Source: Hemerocallis citrina
Lineage: Eukaryota; Streptophyta; Magnoliopsida; Asparagales; Asphodelaceae
DNA: 64,000 nucleotides
NCBI GenBank assembly: GCA_017893485.1
Contig: CM030368.1
Location: 114,737,720 to 114,801,719 of the forward strand
Reading direction: 5' to 3'
Part shown: piece by piece, positions 10,884-22,746 of the stretch
How the letters are laid out: every line of letters begins with the position of its first letter
How positions within the stretch are numbered: position 1 is the first letter of the stretch
Position numbers and translations under genes: made by a program
The notes under the pieces: model-generated
Database searches by the model: none
What the model was told of the DNA's origin: nothing
What the model saw: the letters and a program-made list of their open reading frames with translations, nothing else

Positions 10884-13756
10884 TGTAATGCCCCGATTTT
10901 TCATTTAAGAAAAATTATTTATTTTGCACGTAGTGTGCACGTGCCATTTTTCGCAATATGAAATTTTATAATGAATGATGAGTATATGCATATGTATATA
11001 TGTTTGTTAAATTATTTTTATAAAGGCCTTTGTTCAAATAAACTTAAGCCCAAAATCTAATTTATTTATTTTTGTAAAACTATTAGTTTGGCCCATCAAT
11101 TTAAGCCCATAAATTAATTCTTTTAATAACAAATTGTAAGGTAAACATCTTTCAAAAGATTATTTTTTATATAAAAATGCATATGTACAAGTTTCATATG
11201 GAGACTAGAGTAGCACGTGCATGCAACATGGTGTGCATTGCACACTACTTTTCTTTGGCCGGTTTTGGAAGAGAATGGAGATCATGCTTGGGTGGTTACT
11301 TAGTTGTGGGTAGTTACTACAACTCCTATTCTAATCTTAGCCCTCCATCTCATAACCATCTACTAGATCCTAGCCCTCCATTTCACCCAAAGTTTGTGTA
11401 TAAATACCCCCCCCCCCCCCCCAATTAATTGTAATCTACACTAAAATCTATTTGAAAAGAGAAAGATATATTTTTAAGAGAGTTGTGAGTGTATGTTCTT
11501 GGAGGCCGGTCATCAGCTGCAGAAGGATTCTCGGTGCAAAGAGCAAGGAGGAGAAGTCACATCATCACACTAGAAGGATTTACGGGATTTCATTTATTTC
11601 GTCAATAAAGTGGGTGTTTCTCATGACTTCTAAATTAGGATTCACGTTAAGATTGAAGATTGAATTGTGTATCTATGTGCAAGCTGAAGTAATAGAATGA
11701 TTGCTAAATTGATATCTTCCCTGCTGTATATAGTGTAGAAAATACGAACGAATGAAAAAGGACTATAATAATTAGAGAATTGAAAATGACCTGTACAGTC
11801 GACCGGTCGTGTGAGCAGTCGACTGGTATATTGAAAGAAAATATGTACAGTTCGGATTTCCATGGAACGATGTATTTTAATGTGAATTGTTAACTTGATA
11901 TTCTAGCGTGCTAAATTGGGATCAATATTCATCTCCGTAAGTAAATGATGAGTAAAAGAAAAAATGTTTGTTTAGCATTTCCTTTGAGAAAAGAAAACAC
12001 TAGTTATGCGAAATTTACATTTAATCAAAAACTATGTTGTGATGTTAATAAAATGATAAGAATTACATGTTTATGTTGGCATGAGCCTATTGTAGTGTGA
12101 CAAAGAAAGATGTGTGAATAGAATGAAGGAATGATTCCTTAATTTGATCATTTAACCTGTTCAGTCGACCGAATGTGTATAACAGTCGACTATACTGATC
12201 TTGAAAAGTTACATAATTGAACTCTGCAGAACAGCTGACTGGGTTGAATGACAGTCGGCTGCCCTGTAAATGATATTTGAATGTTGAATGCTGCGGAATA
12301 GCCGACTGGCCATGTGCAGCAGTCCACTCTTCCGAGCAGTTTATTGAAGGACTTTGTTTGGCTGAACAAGTCGACTGGATAAGCTCTAAGTCGACTGTCC
12401 AGATTACTTTTTGACATATCAGGAATTCTTTGATTTTGTTTTATGATAAAGATTGCGAATCTTATGTTGAATGATTATTGGATGTGATAGTTTAAGTAAA
12501 CTCTGTTTGTCTTTGCATGAATTTTTATACCTGAAATGAAGTGAATCATTTATTTGAATTTATGAAAGTTTACATGATTATGGAAACTATGAACATGAAA
12601 AAGAAAGTCTATTGTGATTATGAAAAATGAACTTATGAGCTGGAAACACTCAATTTTGGAAATTGTGAATTGAAATTGAAACAAAAGAGTAGCTAAGTCT
12701 TCCCCGGCATTTGGAAAGAAATGAAATGAAATTTAAAATGAAGGACCAAGGTTGGTCTTGTTTGAATGAATGAATAAGTCCGGTTTAGTGGAGAGGCTAA
12801 CTCTAGAGCTTTGATTTTGTTCACGATTCTAATAAAAACTAAGGATTAGTACATAGTGGAGATGTGATGAAGGTGAGAGAAAAATACAAGTATGAGAGCT
12901 AGAGTTTACGGTGCGGGTGTGAGCCACAGAATGCATGCTTAATGAGTCAAGACATGGTGTGGGCACTACTCAGTAATGATCGGACTTTAGCCACGCTTGT
13001 GGGATGTTTGGTGACTGCAAGAGGATCGTGTGCCATGAAGGAGGCTGAATTGCCACAGAATGCATGCTTGATGAGTCAAGACATGGCATGGGATTCCCCT
13101 CCAGGTTTTCTGTACACGAGCTTGTACTCATAGATCATCTAGGATACTTACTGTAGTTACAGTAGTAGAGTAAGACATGACGAGGGATTGAACCCTACAA
13201 AGATGAAGAACGAATAAGAGGCTTGCCCTCGGACCTATGTAGTATGGGATGCATAGAATCCGAACAAGTGTGCATTAGTGTCATGTAATATAAATAACTG
13301 CATTAAGAACTAAGTGCACAATCACAATACGACATCATTAAGATTTTCCCTTTATTTGATATGTGAACAAGTTTGTGATTTGTTAAGAAATGAGAATCGT
13401 TATACTGTTCCGGGCATAGAGAGGATGGCCATGTATAATTATCGTCGGTTGAATAAACTGATGTACCCACAGTTTTATATGCAGGATAATTGGCTTGGTA
13501 AAGGTTAAAGGAGAACTGATGCTCAAAGATTATTATTTATTATTGCATCTTTTGTATAATGTTGTAATTGCTTCCGCTGTTATTATTTGTAAATTATTGA
13601 TATATATGCTTCTGCTGTAAAATATAAAGTGTAAAATCTCTTGCAACTCTGATGTATAGTGGAAAGTTTCAATTCCTTGTAAAATTGTACCGAATGAGAC
13701 GAAAAGATCCTGTAGAACTCTCGAATTCAGTTGTATTTGGAATTCGGGCTGTTACA
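10884..13756 (+). mobile_element. Solo LTR A1 (2.87 kb) inserted in LTR B1
   Basis: The element starts TGTAATGCCCC and ends GGGCTGTTACA. It is flanked by the 5-bp duplication ATTAG (10879-10883 and 13757-13761). The related B3 copy near 18000 carries the uninterrupted site in reverse orientation. A TATA box (TATAAATACCCC) lies at about 11399, roughly 515 bp from the start, followed by a C run and a leader, as in an LTR read on the + strand. No PBS, gag or pol adjoins it. Short open frames inside are not convincing. Confidence 0.88.
11797..12396 (+). repeat. Five pairs of AGTCGACT-like boxes in LTR A1
   Basis: Pairs start at 11797/11817, 12163/12184, 12233/12253, 12300/12321 and 12369/12389. 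Each box is AGTCGACT or a close variant (AGTCGACC, AGCTGACT, AGTCGGCT), and the two members start 20 or 21 bp apart. The sequence between pairs is unrelated. The second family-A copy has four such pairs. Confidence 0.8.
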
Positions 13757-16065
13757 ATTAGAATGATGACAATAACTCATTGGGATCATGCAATACAACA
13801 TACATATATTAATTCATGCAATACTACGATATAGGAGTAATTGATCTATTAAAATCTGAAATGTAAAATTCTAGACAGCAAGAGTAGTCTAAACAAAAAT
13901 GCATTTTTCTGCTGTTTCAGAACTCAAAAACTGAATCCGTCAGAAATTATAGAACTAGGCTTCCACACGGTTCTAACGCATATTTAAAATTTAAAATCCG
14001 ACAACAATATCTAGGTCAATCACATTGTTATTTTCATATTATAGGTTCAGGCAGAAATTCGACATCATGCTATTATAATTTTAGAAACAGCAAAACTCAA
14101 TAATAAATTTATTTAAAAATATGTTCTAGACTCCTAAATATGTTAAGTAACAATCTGAAAATTATTAGAGCAAAATCTTATCATTTGATCAACCTTTTCA
14201 CTGTTTAAACATGAAAGATACAAGAATTTGAAAATCTGGAATTAAAAACACAACTGTAGTAAAACAGGCATAACTTTTGCTACACAACTCGGAATTCAAA
14301 AATTCAAGATGTTCTGAAAACTAGAAAGATAAGGCTACAATTCTCATTCAGAAAGTAATTTATTTTAAGATCATTTACTAGTTCAAGAATAGCATCAACA
14401 TACAGGCCAGCAAGCAAGATACAAGTTTTGGGGTATTTTTATGAAGTAATTTAATTAAGCATGATGAGTATCAATTCTACTAGCTTCATAATCAGCATGA
14501 GGGGTAATAAAACATGGTAAATAAGATTAAGAACACGTACATACATCAATATATCATCAATCAACCATCAATCGATCAAACCACATACAACTTAACAATT
14601 ATTTTTACAATAATTTATTGTGTCGTGATTATATGATAACCCTATTATCAATTCTACATGAATGCATGAAAGATCCAATCTTTGGAGACAAAAGTGGCAC
14701 GATGTCAAGAATATTGGGGTTAGCTCATGTAAACCCTCAATAGACCCAACGAAGAGGTGAACAAAGTATAATACGATAAACAAGGGATCTACTTGCAAGA
14801 ATTTCAACAAAACTTGAATTTGATACAATTAAAAATTCAAGAGGATAGTGACTTGCCTTTTGGACGATGAAATTGAATACCAAGAATAACGGGATGAGAA
14901 TCCCGGCGATGAACCATGATCACGGAACACGTGCGAGTTACGTGCAATGGAAAAATAGCTAATTCAAGACCAAACAGCAAAACAACAACACAACTCTGGA
15001 TCCTCTAAACAACACCAAACACCGGATCCGAATCCCACACACAAAATAGCGCATACCAAAACCAACTCCCTTCCTCCTTCACACAAAACAGCAAGATCAA
15101 CACCAGATCCCCTACTTCCCCCTACCGAACGCCAAGCACCGGATCTCAACTCCTCCTCCATGAACTGCAACACAGAGAAGGGAAGGAGAGTAACGGCAAG
15201 GATCAGCAGGGCTAGGGCGGCGATTGGATGGAGGGTGATGATCTACTGAGCGGAGGAGGGCTCAGGCGACGGACTGGCGATGGACAAGGGCTCCGGTTGC
15301 GATGCTCTGTTTCAAGGGAAAACATAGCGAATGTTATGGTGGTGATCGGGGGTGGTGGCTGCCAAGGCTAGGTTGGTTGACGGGGTGGCAGCGGATGAGG
15401 ACGAGGGTGATGATGATGGAGATTGTGGAAGGCAACGACGAGGGCGGTCGACGGGATAGAGCTTGGGCGGCGATGGATTTCGGCGAGGGAAGATGAAGAT
15501 GACGGGGTGACGGGGATAAGGGTGATGATGAGGACGATCGGCTTGTGGTGGCGAGAGCGAAGAAAGGGCAAAGACAAGGTTGGAGCGACGGGAGAGGGTG
15601 ACTCGAGCGGGATGGGTTGAAAATAGAGGTCGGGGGATGGGTTAGATGAGAGCGAGGATGGAGATGGCAATGGGGCGATGGGCGACGACGGAGGAGGACA
15701 AGGTGACGAGGCGGTGCTTGGGAGGAGGGTGTTCGGGGTCTTTGGTCTGGGCGCTCGACGAAGGCAGAGGAGGGAGAGTGGGAGGGTGAAGATGGTGAAT
15801 AGTGTAGGGTTGGGTTTTAACAGGGATAGGGGGTTACACAGTGGTGGCTAGGGTAGGGGTTAGGTTAGGGGTTTTAGGGTTAATATAATAGTATATATAG
15901 GAAAAAGTGTGGGTTATTGGGTATTGGGTTTAAGGTATAGGGTTCCAACAAGGAAATGGGCTATAAGGTTTTGGGTTTTAGGCTTAATAAAATAATTAGA
16001 ATAACAATATTAACAAACCAAATAATAATAATGCAATTAATAACAATAACGAAGATAATACTGGT

Positions 16066-16069
16066 ACTA

Positions 16070-16148
<79 letters not shown>
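16066..16148. repeat. (TAA)n microsatellite
   Basis: About 27 uninterrupted AAT/TAA units. They sit at the junction between the B1 LTR and the region leading into the inverse copy B3, and they obscure the boundary. Confidence 0.95.
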
Positions 16149-16440
16149 GATGTTCTGAATCAGTGTTGCCTTCGGTTGGAATATGTGTAGAAGAACTTAA
16201 TGGTCATCAGCTGGATCTGTTGCTCGTTGCCGATTTGATACCTGTACCCCTGCTAGAATTTGGGATGTTGGGGAGATGTAAAGCCGAGTCATTCTCCGAT
16301 ACCACATCATATAAGGGACATGTAAGGATGCATCGAATGGCGGAATATTGGCAATAACATGATCAAAACGATGCGCATCCACATGTCAACGTGGGTTCAT
16401 AAACATGCGGCTTAATCATGACCCAACATCCGACCCATAC
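16149..16440. other. Spacer between opposed LTR copies B1 and B3
   Basis: No gene is recognised. A PBS-like TGGTATCGGAG occurs on the - strand near 16293-16303, and the phrases around it look like LTR-adjacent leader, but neither a matching LTR end nor a gag frame could be identified. Confidence 0.4.
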
Positions 16441-18604
16441 CCATCATAGCATGCAGTTCGCACGAAGTTACCTGTTTCGTCGAGCTGCCCTCGACAACAC
16501 CACCCATGCCCATCGAGAACCCATCAGTCGCCACCCTCGTCCCTACCGTCAGATGCTTGCCAGCCGCGCCGTCCTTCCATCTTCGAGCGCTCGACAACAA
16601 CCATTGCCGTTTGCTGTTTTTGGGATTTGCTTTTGCCCATTACTGCTGCTGTCTCTTTCTGCATGGGTTTTGTACGTGCTTTTGCGAGTTCATGGGTTGT
16701 ACATGCATTGCACGTGTAGTGTTGTTACCCCTTGCTGTCGTTGTTGATCTCTTTCTCTTCTACTGTTGCTGCTATTTTCTCTTGTTGCTGTCTTGTTCTC
16801 TTTGTGCATGTGATTCACACGTGCTAATTTGTGTGTTCATGGGTTCGTTGCTCCGGGATCCTTATCCCGTTATTCTTGGTATTCAATTAAGTCATCCATA
16901 AGGCAAGTCACTCTCCCTCTTGAATTGCTAATTGTATCAAATTCAAGAATTTTTATTGAAATTCCGCAAGTAGATCCTAATTGTTTATCATATTATTGTA
17001 TTGATTATTTTTCGTTGGGTCTATTGAGGGTTTACACGAGCTAACCCCAATATTGTTGACTTCGTGCGAATTTTGGCTTCGAAAATTGAATCTTTCATGC
17101 ATTCATGTAGAATTGATAATAGGGTTACACATATAATCACGACACAATGAATTTATTGTAGAAAGAATTGCTAGGTTGTATATTTGATTGATCGATTGTT
17201 GTTTGATTGATGTTAAATTAGTGTATATATGTGATTTTATTTTTATCCATCATGTTATTGTACCCATCATGCGAATTAAGAAGTTTATTAATAGAATTGA
17301 CACCCATCATGTTTAATTAATTTATTTCATGAAAATACCCAAAAACCTGTATGTTGCTTGCTGGCTGTATATTGTCTGCTATTTTCGACCAAGTAAATGA
17401 TATCAAAATAAATTGTTTTTTGAATAAGAGTTGTATATTTATCTTTCTAGTTTCCAGAACATCTTGAATTTCTGAATTCCGAATTGTGTAGAAAAAGTTA
17501 TGCTCGTTTTACTACAGCTGTGTTTTTATTTCCAGATTTTCAGATCTTGTAAGTTTGATGTTTAAACTGATAAAAGGCTGATCAAATATTAAAATTTTGC
17601 TCTGATAATTTTCGGAACATTAGTTAACATGTTTAGGAGTCTAATAAATATTTTTAATGAATTTATTATTGAGTTTTCGCTGATTCTAAAAATATAATAA
17701 CTAAATGTCGAATTTCTGCCTGAACATGAAATCTGTAACGAATGATGTGTTTGTCCTAGCTACTGTTGTCGAATTTTGAATTTTAAATATGCGTTGGAAC
17801 TATGTGGAAGTCTAGTTTCTAGAACTTCTGACGGATTCAGTTTTCGAGTTCTGAAACAACGAAAAATTGCATCTTTGTACAGACTACTCTTGCTGTCAAG
17901 AATTTCACTTTTCAGTTTTTAATAGATTAATTATTCCTATATCATAGTGTTGCATGGATTAAAGTATGTATGTTGCATTTCATGATCCTAATGAGTTATT
18001 GTTATCATTCTAATTGTGCTATTTCATGTTACCATCCTATTGTTCCCCTATTGATACCATTGTTCATCTCATGTCTCAAACTGCATATTGTATTGTTTCA
18101 TCGATAAAATAAATTAACAAGCCGAGATTTAAGGGTTGACTCTAGTAGTGGACAAAATAGTGACTGTGCTCAGAGGAGGGGCCCATATTTCCCTAAATAT
18201 TGTATCAGCTATTGTCTTATCGGTTGATTGTGGCTTACGACGGTAACCCAATCTATCGTGTATTGTATTGTTGCCAAATTATCGTATCATGCACTGAATA
18301 TTGAATCGTGACTATTGAATATTGATTATCGTTGCCGAGTACATGATCTATAAAATCCACCACTAATTCTAAACGTAACTTGTTTGTATGTAGCAACCAT
18401 GTGGTAAATAAATGGGACGCATGAAGTGCAACATTAGTTAGGATTAAAATGATTAATAGATTTATAAGTTTGCATCACATTGACATTGCATATTGTACAT
18501 CATTATTACTATTGATATCGAATATTGTTTAAGTGTTATTGATATTGATCATTGATTATTGTTATCGAATATTGAATCCTTATTACACCATTGCATCGAT
18601 TACC

Positions 18605-18800
18605 CACTACAAGGAATTTTCCATATACCAACGGACACCTGTAGTGACGGGTCACTAAAACCGTGGGTATAGACATCATAAACCTACAGACGTGTAGTAA
18701 ACTGTGGGTATAGGTATCCTATAACTTTAGATCTTTTAATCTGTAACTATAAGTTTTACTGACACGTTAAAACACTGTGGGTATAGTCCACCCCACTAAA
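18605..18800 (+). repeat. CACTA left terminal and subterminal repeats
   Basis: The terminal CACTACAAGG is followed by repeated CTGTGGGTATAG and ACCAACGG motifs up to about 18790. The motif recurs in both orientations at the right end. Confidence 0.8.
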
Positions 18801-19937
18801 AAAAATTAAATTATTTATCCGCCAATTAAACCCTCTAAATTATTTCATTTGCCCCCAAACTTTTTCATTTTCCCCCCAAATCTTAAATCCCCCAATTTAT
18901 ACAATTTATCTCTCTCACACCCGAATCCCCTCTCTGTCTCTCTCTCTCGCACTCTCGAATCCCCTCTCTCTCTCCTCTCTCTCTCTCACACCCGAATCCC
19001 CGACTCACTACGTCGCCGTCGTCATTCCGCCACGTCACCGTCGTCGTCCTGCCACGTCGCCGTCTCTAACCCTAATGTCGATTTTGATGGCGTGAATCAG
19101 TCGATGCTTGAATTTCCTTCAATTCTAATGTCGATTTCGGCCCTTCTTCTTCTTTTTAGGGTATATTATAAAATTGCAGGATTTCCCGAAATTCTAGCAA
19201 CTCAAGAAGGTCAATTTTTTATATTTCCCCTCTTTGTAGTTTCAATTGCTGTATATTTTCTAATTATGGCTCTTTATTTTTACAGGAATTCCTGAAAGAC
19301 CGAATTCTTGAAGTTGTCAGTTGTTCTGAAACCCAACGTATCTGAAAAGGTAGGATTCTCTTCCTTTCCCCCATTTTTAATTCTGAATTTATGTTTAGAT
19401 TTCTGTTTACTTTTGATAAATCTGAGATGGTAGATGATTTGGGTTGTTGTTATTAAGTTATTTAATCTCTGTAATTGAGTATGCTAGGGTGCATAATGTT
19501 ATATGATTGTTTAGTGTTCGATTCTAGGATTGTATGGTTCCTCAAACAGTTTATTTTTAATTTTTATTTTTTTTATTTTTCTGATTTTTTCTTTTGTTTG
19601 TCGATATCCTCAGGTTGTCTAGGATTAGTAATTTGATGCATACAAATAATAAATAAATAAACAGGGCTCAAAACATCTTATCGATTTTCTGCTTATTTAA
19701 GGAGGCACACAAGGTGTTTGGGAGAATGCTCGTGAGAAATTTTGAGATATTATTCGGTAATTTGGTACACTGGGTTTACTCAAAAGACAATTATAAGAAA
19801 TTTAAGTTAATAATCAATATACAGTAGGGATGTTGTCGGAGGCAATTATACCTTTCCTTATTTTGTATATTAGTATTCGTTATTCATTGTTATCATTTTT
19901 TTGACTCAATTTAGTTGTTGAAATTGCTTTCTTTTAG
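18801..19937 (+). other. Leader-like interior of the CACTA element
   Basis: CT-rich sequence (18840-19060) resembling a plant 5' untranslated region leads into intron-like T-rich DNA ending in a CTTTTAG acceptor at 19937. A 148-codon frame at 18849-19295 is mostly low-complexity at its N-terminus with no family resemblance. It may be a captured promoter and first exon, but the source gene is not recognised. Confidence 0.35.
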
Positions 19938-20060
19938 GTGATGGCTTTGGTAAGTCCATTAAGAATTTCGGATGCCATGACAAAGCTCCAAAGATCTACG
20001 GGTAATAAGTTGGATAGAGGGCTAACAGATGAAGCAAAGAAGAAGTGGGAAAGACGGTGA
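19938..20060 (+). pseudogene. Exon-like fragment, source gene unassigned
   Basis: After the acceptor at 19936-19937 an open stretch reads MALVSPLRISDAMTKL and continues with Lys-rich residues to a stop near 20058-20060. The composition is codon-like and the splice acceptor is good. I do not recognise the protein. The surrounding 20061-20900 is intron-like T-rich DNA with no identifiable exon. Confidence 0.35.
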
Positions 20061-20904
20061 AAGAAAGAGGAAATGTGAGTTTTTGTTTTATTGATAAATT
20101 TGTTTTACTTTCTTCATATACTTACAAGAACCTGACTCAGTCTCTCATGTTTATACTCAGAAGCATATCGCTAAGGTGGGCAAAGGTGGGCAGTTTCAAT
20201 ATGTCAAGTGTCAGTTTGTCAAGTGTGGTCAGGATTATAATTATTCATCAGAGCACATTTTTGTCTTTTCTGTGGAGATAATATTCTCTCTTTTCATCCT
20301 CCTCTTCTGCATCTTGTACTGATTTTCTAATTATTGTTCATACTGTTATTTAGATTAATGTGTTTTCTTATCTTCATCATGTTTCTTGTGGCAATCTTTG
20401 TTTTAAACAGCTCACAAATATACTAGCAGGGTTAATATACATTTTCTTCACTGATGAATTTTTAGTTAACACTTTGTATCCGCACTGTCCTTTTTTATAT
20501 GTTGTAGACAATAGCTTGGTAACTCAAATAAGTTATTCTGCATTGCAAGATATTCATTTGTTTTTTTTTAACTCTATCAATTTTCATATCTATTTTGCAT
20601 TGTAATTTATAGTTCTTTTATTGGTAAATTAAAGTGCTTTTGGGGTGACATTGGTATGTGTTTAAGGGAATGTTCTAATTATATTTTAAACAATCTTCCT
20701 TAATTCGGTAGAGAAGAAACAATTATACATTTTTGTCTGGTAAAGACTTGTTGTATTGTTGGATGAGTTAAATTTTGCAATTCAGGCTATTGCAATGGTT
20801 GCTCTCTATTATATTTTGTATTGGCAATGATTGTTTCTATTATACATAGCTTGGCTTTAGTGACTTTACTGTAATGCTAAGACAAAGTCTTTCTGGTTTT
20901 ACAG

Positions 20905-21005
20905 GGCGTTCCTTGTCAAACAGTGTCATTAACTTAGGAGTAAAAGATCAGTATGCAGATGCTCTAAATGAACTTGGCTTTGAGTTTGAAGTATTGGCTG
21001 AAAAG
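20905..21005 (+). pseudogene. Captured exon of an alpha-1,4-glucan phosphorylase-like gene
   Basis: Between a TTTACAG acceptor and a GTCAG donor lies an open segment reading GRSLSNSVINLG, then about 20 residues ending FEFEVLAEK. This matches the N-terminal catalytic part of plant starch/glucan phosphorylases (family pattern GRSL-N--INLG---YA-AL--LGF-LE), upstream of the conserved glycine-rich DAALGNGGL segment. Only this exon is present and no pyridoxal-phosphate domain follows. It lies in the CACTA element in the same orientation as the other fragments. The assignment rests on recalled family motifs. Confidence 0.6.
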
Positions 21006-21867
21006 GTCAGAAGGCATTCATCATTAGTTACAAAACACTTGTTGTTGTATTTATTTTTTGATAAGCTCTATAAACTAGTAGATAATAATATGAAACTCAT
21101 TTTTTGATAAACTCTATAAACTAGGAAGTTAAATTTCCACTTGCAACTGCAAATACAATTGCACTTGCACTGCAAACTACCAAACACCCCCTTAGTCATG
21201 AACAGATGGTAATCTCAAATTTTCTCTTCTCTGCTCTTCTGGTCAACCTAAAATCCCTAATAATTGAATGGTTTGGAGATATAATAATTAATGTGTATAG
21301 ATTGGGCTAATAATAAACTGGATAAGATGTGGGGAAGAGTGATTGGGGATGAGAATAAGTTTGGGTTAGGTTGGGGGTTAAGGATGTGGGTGAGAAAGGA
21401 CCTTACAGGGGAAAGAAGATATTGAGGATAAGACTATATCTCTCCTTTAAGGGAAAAATCATGATAAAATATAAACTGTTCCAGCATATGACTTTTCTTT
21501 GTTTCAAAATTTAAGGTAATTTAGATGTAAAGCATAACAAGTCAAGGTATTTACCAGTAAAGTTTGCAAAACTACAAGGTACCTTTGAATAAATTAACCT
21601 ATCTTAAAGAGGTTGATTTTAAATTTGGTTGGTGCAAATGGGCAATTGGTCAGCATTATGTAAGTATGATGCATCTAATGATGTTCTATTTTATCTATTC
21701 ATATACTTGACATGGAAAAACATGTGTATTATTGCACATGCAGGTTGAGTTTGAATTCACACACGACGAATATGAGACTTCTGTAGTTATATTAGCAACG
21801 GTGTATATGATTATCCCATAAATTTAGAAAGCTGGTACTTCTTGCTATTGTAAGAGATATATTGCAG
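21006..21867 (+). other. Intron-like DNA between captured exons
   Basis: AT-rich, with no long open frame. A short codon-like stretch near 21745-21815 follows a GCAG but ends in stops and is unassigned. A second donor-to-acceptor span ends in TTGCAG at 21867. Confidence 0.4.
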
Positions 21868-22017
21868 ATATTTAGACTGGAACCAAGAGTTATTAAGAGT
21901 GCCTCTGCTGAAGAGATTCCTGAGAAGCAAGGCAAGGAGGGTGTTAATGCAAAACAAACACAGAGGAAATTTTCAGATCTCACAGGTCTCTACGGCACAA
22001 AGAAGCAAAAGGCGATG
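21868..22017 (+). pseudogene. Captured exon resembling RNA polymerase I subunit A49
   Basis: A 50-codon open segment is bounded by TTGCAG and GTACTA splice sites. It begins IFRLEPRVIKSA and ends LYGTKKQKAM. This resembles the middle of eukaryotic RPA49/PAF53 proteins, where an I-F-L-P-V segment is followed by a basic G-KK-K motif. Only one exon is present, so no dimerisation or winged-helix domain remains. The Copia element begins 139 bp downstream and splits this fragment from the next captured exon. Confidence 0.45.
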
Positions 22018-22155
22018 GTACTATTTTCCCTTTAATATATATTTATTGTTTTCTAATTTGTCATTGTGAGTTGTCATATGAAAATTTGGTACACCATCAC
22101 TAAGAGAATTTCTCCTTATTCTGCTTGTGTCCTTAGATCACCATAGATGATAAAC

Positions 22156-22345
22156 TGTTATGTTATGATCCTCTTAGGGCCCATTGGGCTTAGTATCTTC
22201 AGATATGTAATACTTAGAATCAAATGAATACTAATCAACATTTTTGCCCTAATCCTCTCTTCAACAGCCGACTGCTCTTCTTCTTCCTCTCTTCTCTTCC
22301 ATCTTCTCAAACCCTAACAATCCACAACCCATTCAAATCCTAACA
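22156..22345 (+). repeat. 5' LTR of the Copia element
   Basis: 190 bp, TG...CA. Relative to the 3' LTR it lacks seven bases near 22171 and has one clear substitution near 22204. It is followed after three bases by the tRNA-iMet primer-binding site. Confidence 0.93.
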
Positions 22346-22348
22346 AAC

Positions 22349-22360
22349 TGGTATCAGAGC
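22349..22360 (+). other. Copia primer-binding site
   Basis: TGGTATCAGAGC, complementary to plant initiator tRNA-Met, three bases after the 5' LTR. It primes minus-strand cDNA synthesis. Confidence 0.93.
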
Positions 22361-22746
22361 CCTCATCTTCTCCTTCCTCTGTCTACTTCAACACCAAAAC
22401 CCTCATCCTGATCCCTACTCCCAATCACTTCCGATCCCTTCCGACCACCACATCCCAGTCCCGATCCGTTCGAGCTGATCCCTTCGGCCTGATCCCTTCC
22501 ACCACTCCGGCAGTCACCGACCAGCAGTCTTCGTCCCGACCACTTCCAGATCCAGATCAGATCAGATCGTCGTTCAGTTCAGTCCAGATCTGATCCGTCG
22601 CAATCTGATTGCTTCGTCCAGTCCATCCCGTGGTGATTGCTTCTTGGTCTTTGTCGTCGGGAGCACCGGAGGAGAAAGATATCAAGAAGGAAGGTTTGTT
22701 TTTGTGATTTAAGTAATCAATTTTTGGGGAAGAAAATCTTGGTGTT

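Larger units (their letters stand above)
6037..16140 (-). mobile_element. LTR B1, split by two nested elements
   Basis: B1 is the 5' LTR of the - strand element whose PBS lies at 6014-6026. Its pieces are 6037-6712, 10236-10883 and 13757 to roughly 16140. The gaps hold LTR B2 and solo LTR A1. Continuity is shown by B3, a related + strand copy in which the same positions are joined. On the - strand a TATA-like TATATA sits near 15880-15900, followed by a GC-rich leader and then the motif CCCGTTATTCTTG near 14890. The 5' end is uncertain because of a TAA repeat. Low-complexity open frames in the leader are probably not genes. Confidence 0.65.

Noticed and set aside
16290..16304. PBS-like TGGTATCGGAG on the - strand
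   Set aside because: One mismatch to the iMet PBS and no adjoining LTR end or gag-like frame could be found, so no separate element was called.
15956..16357. 133-codon frame with a poly-Ile run
   Set aside because: Created by the TAA microsatellite at 16066-16148 and adjoining LTR sequence.
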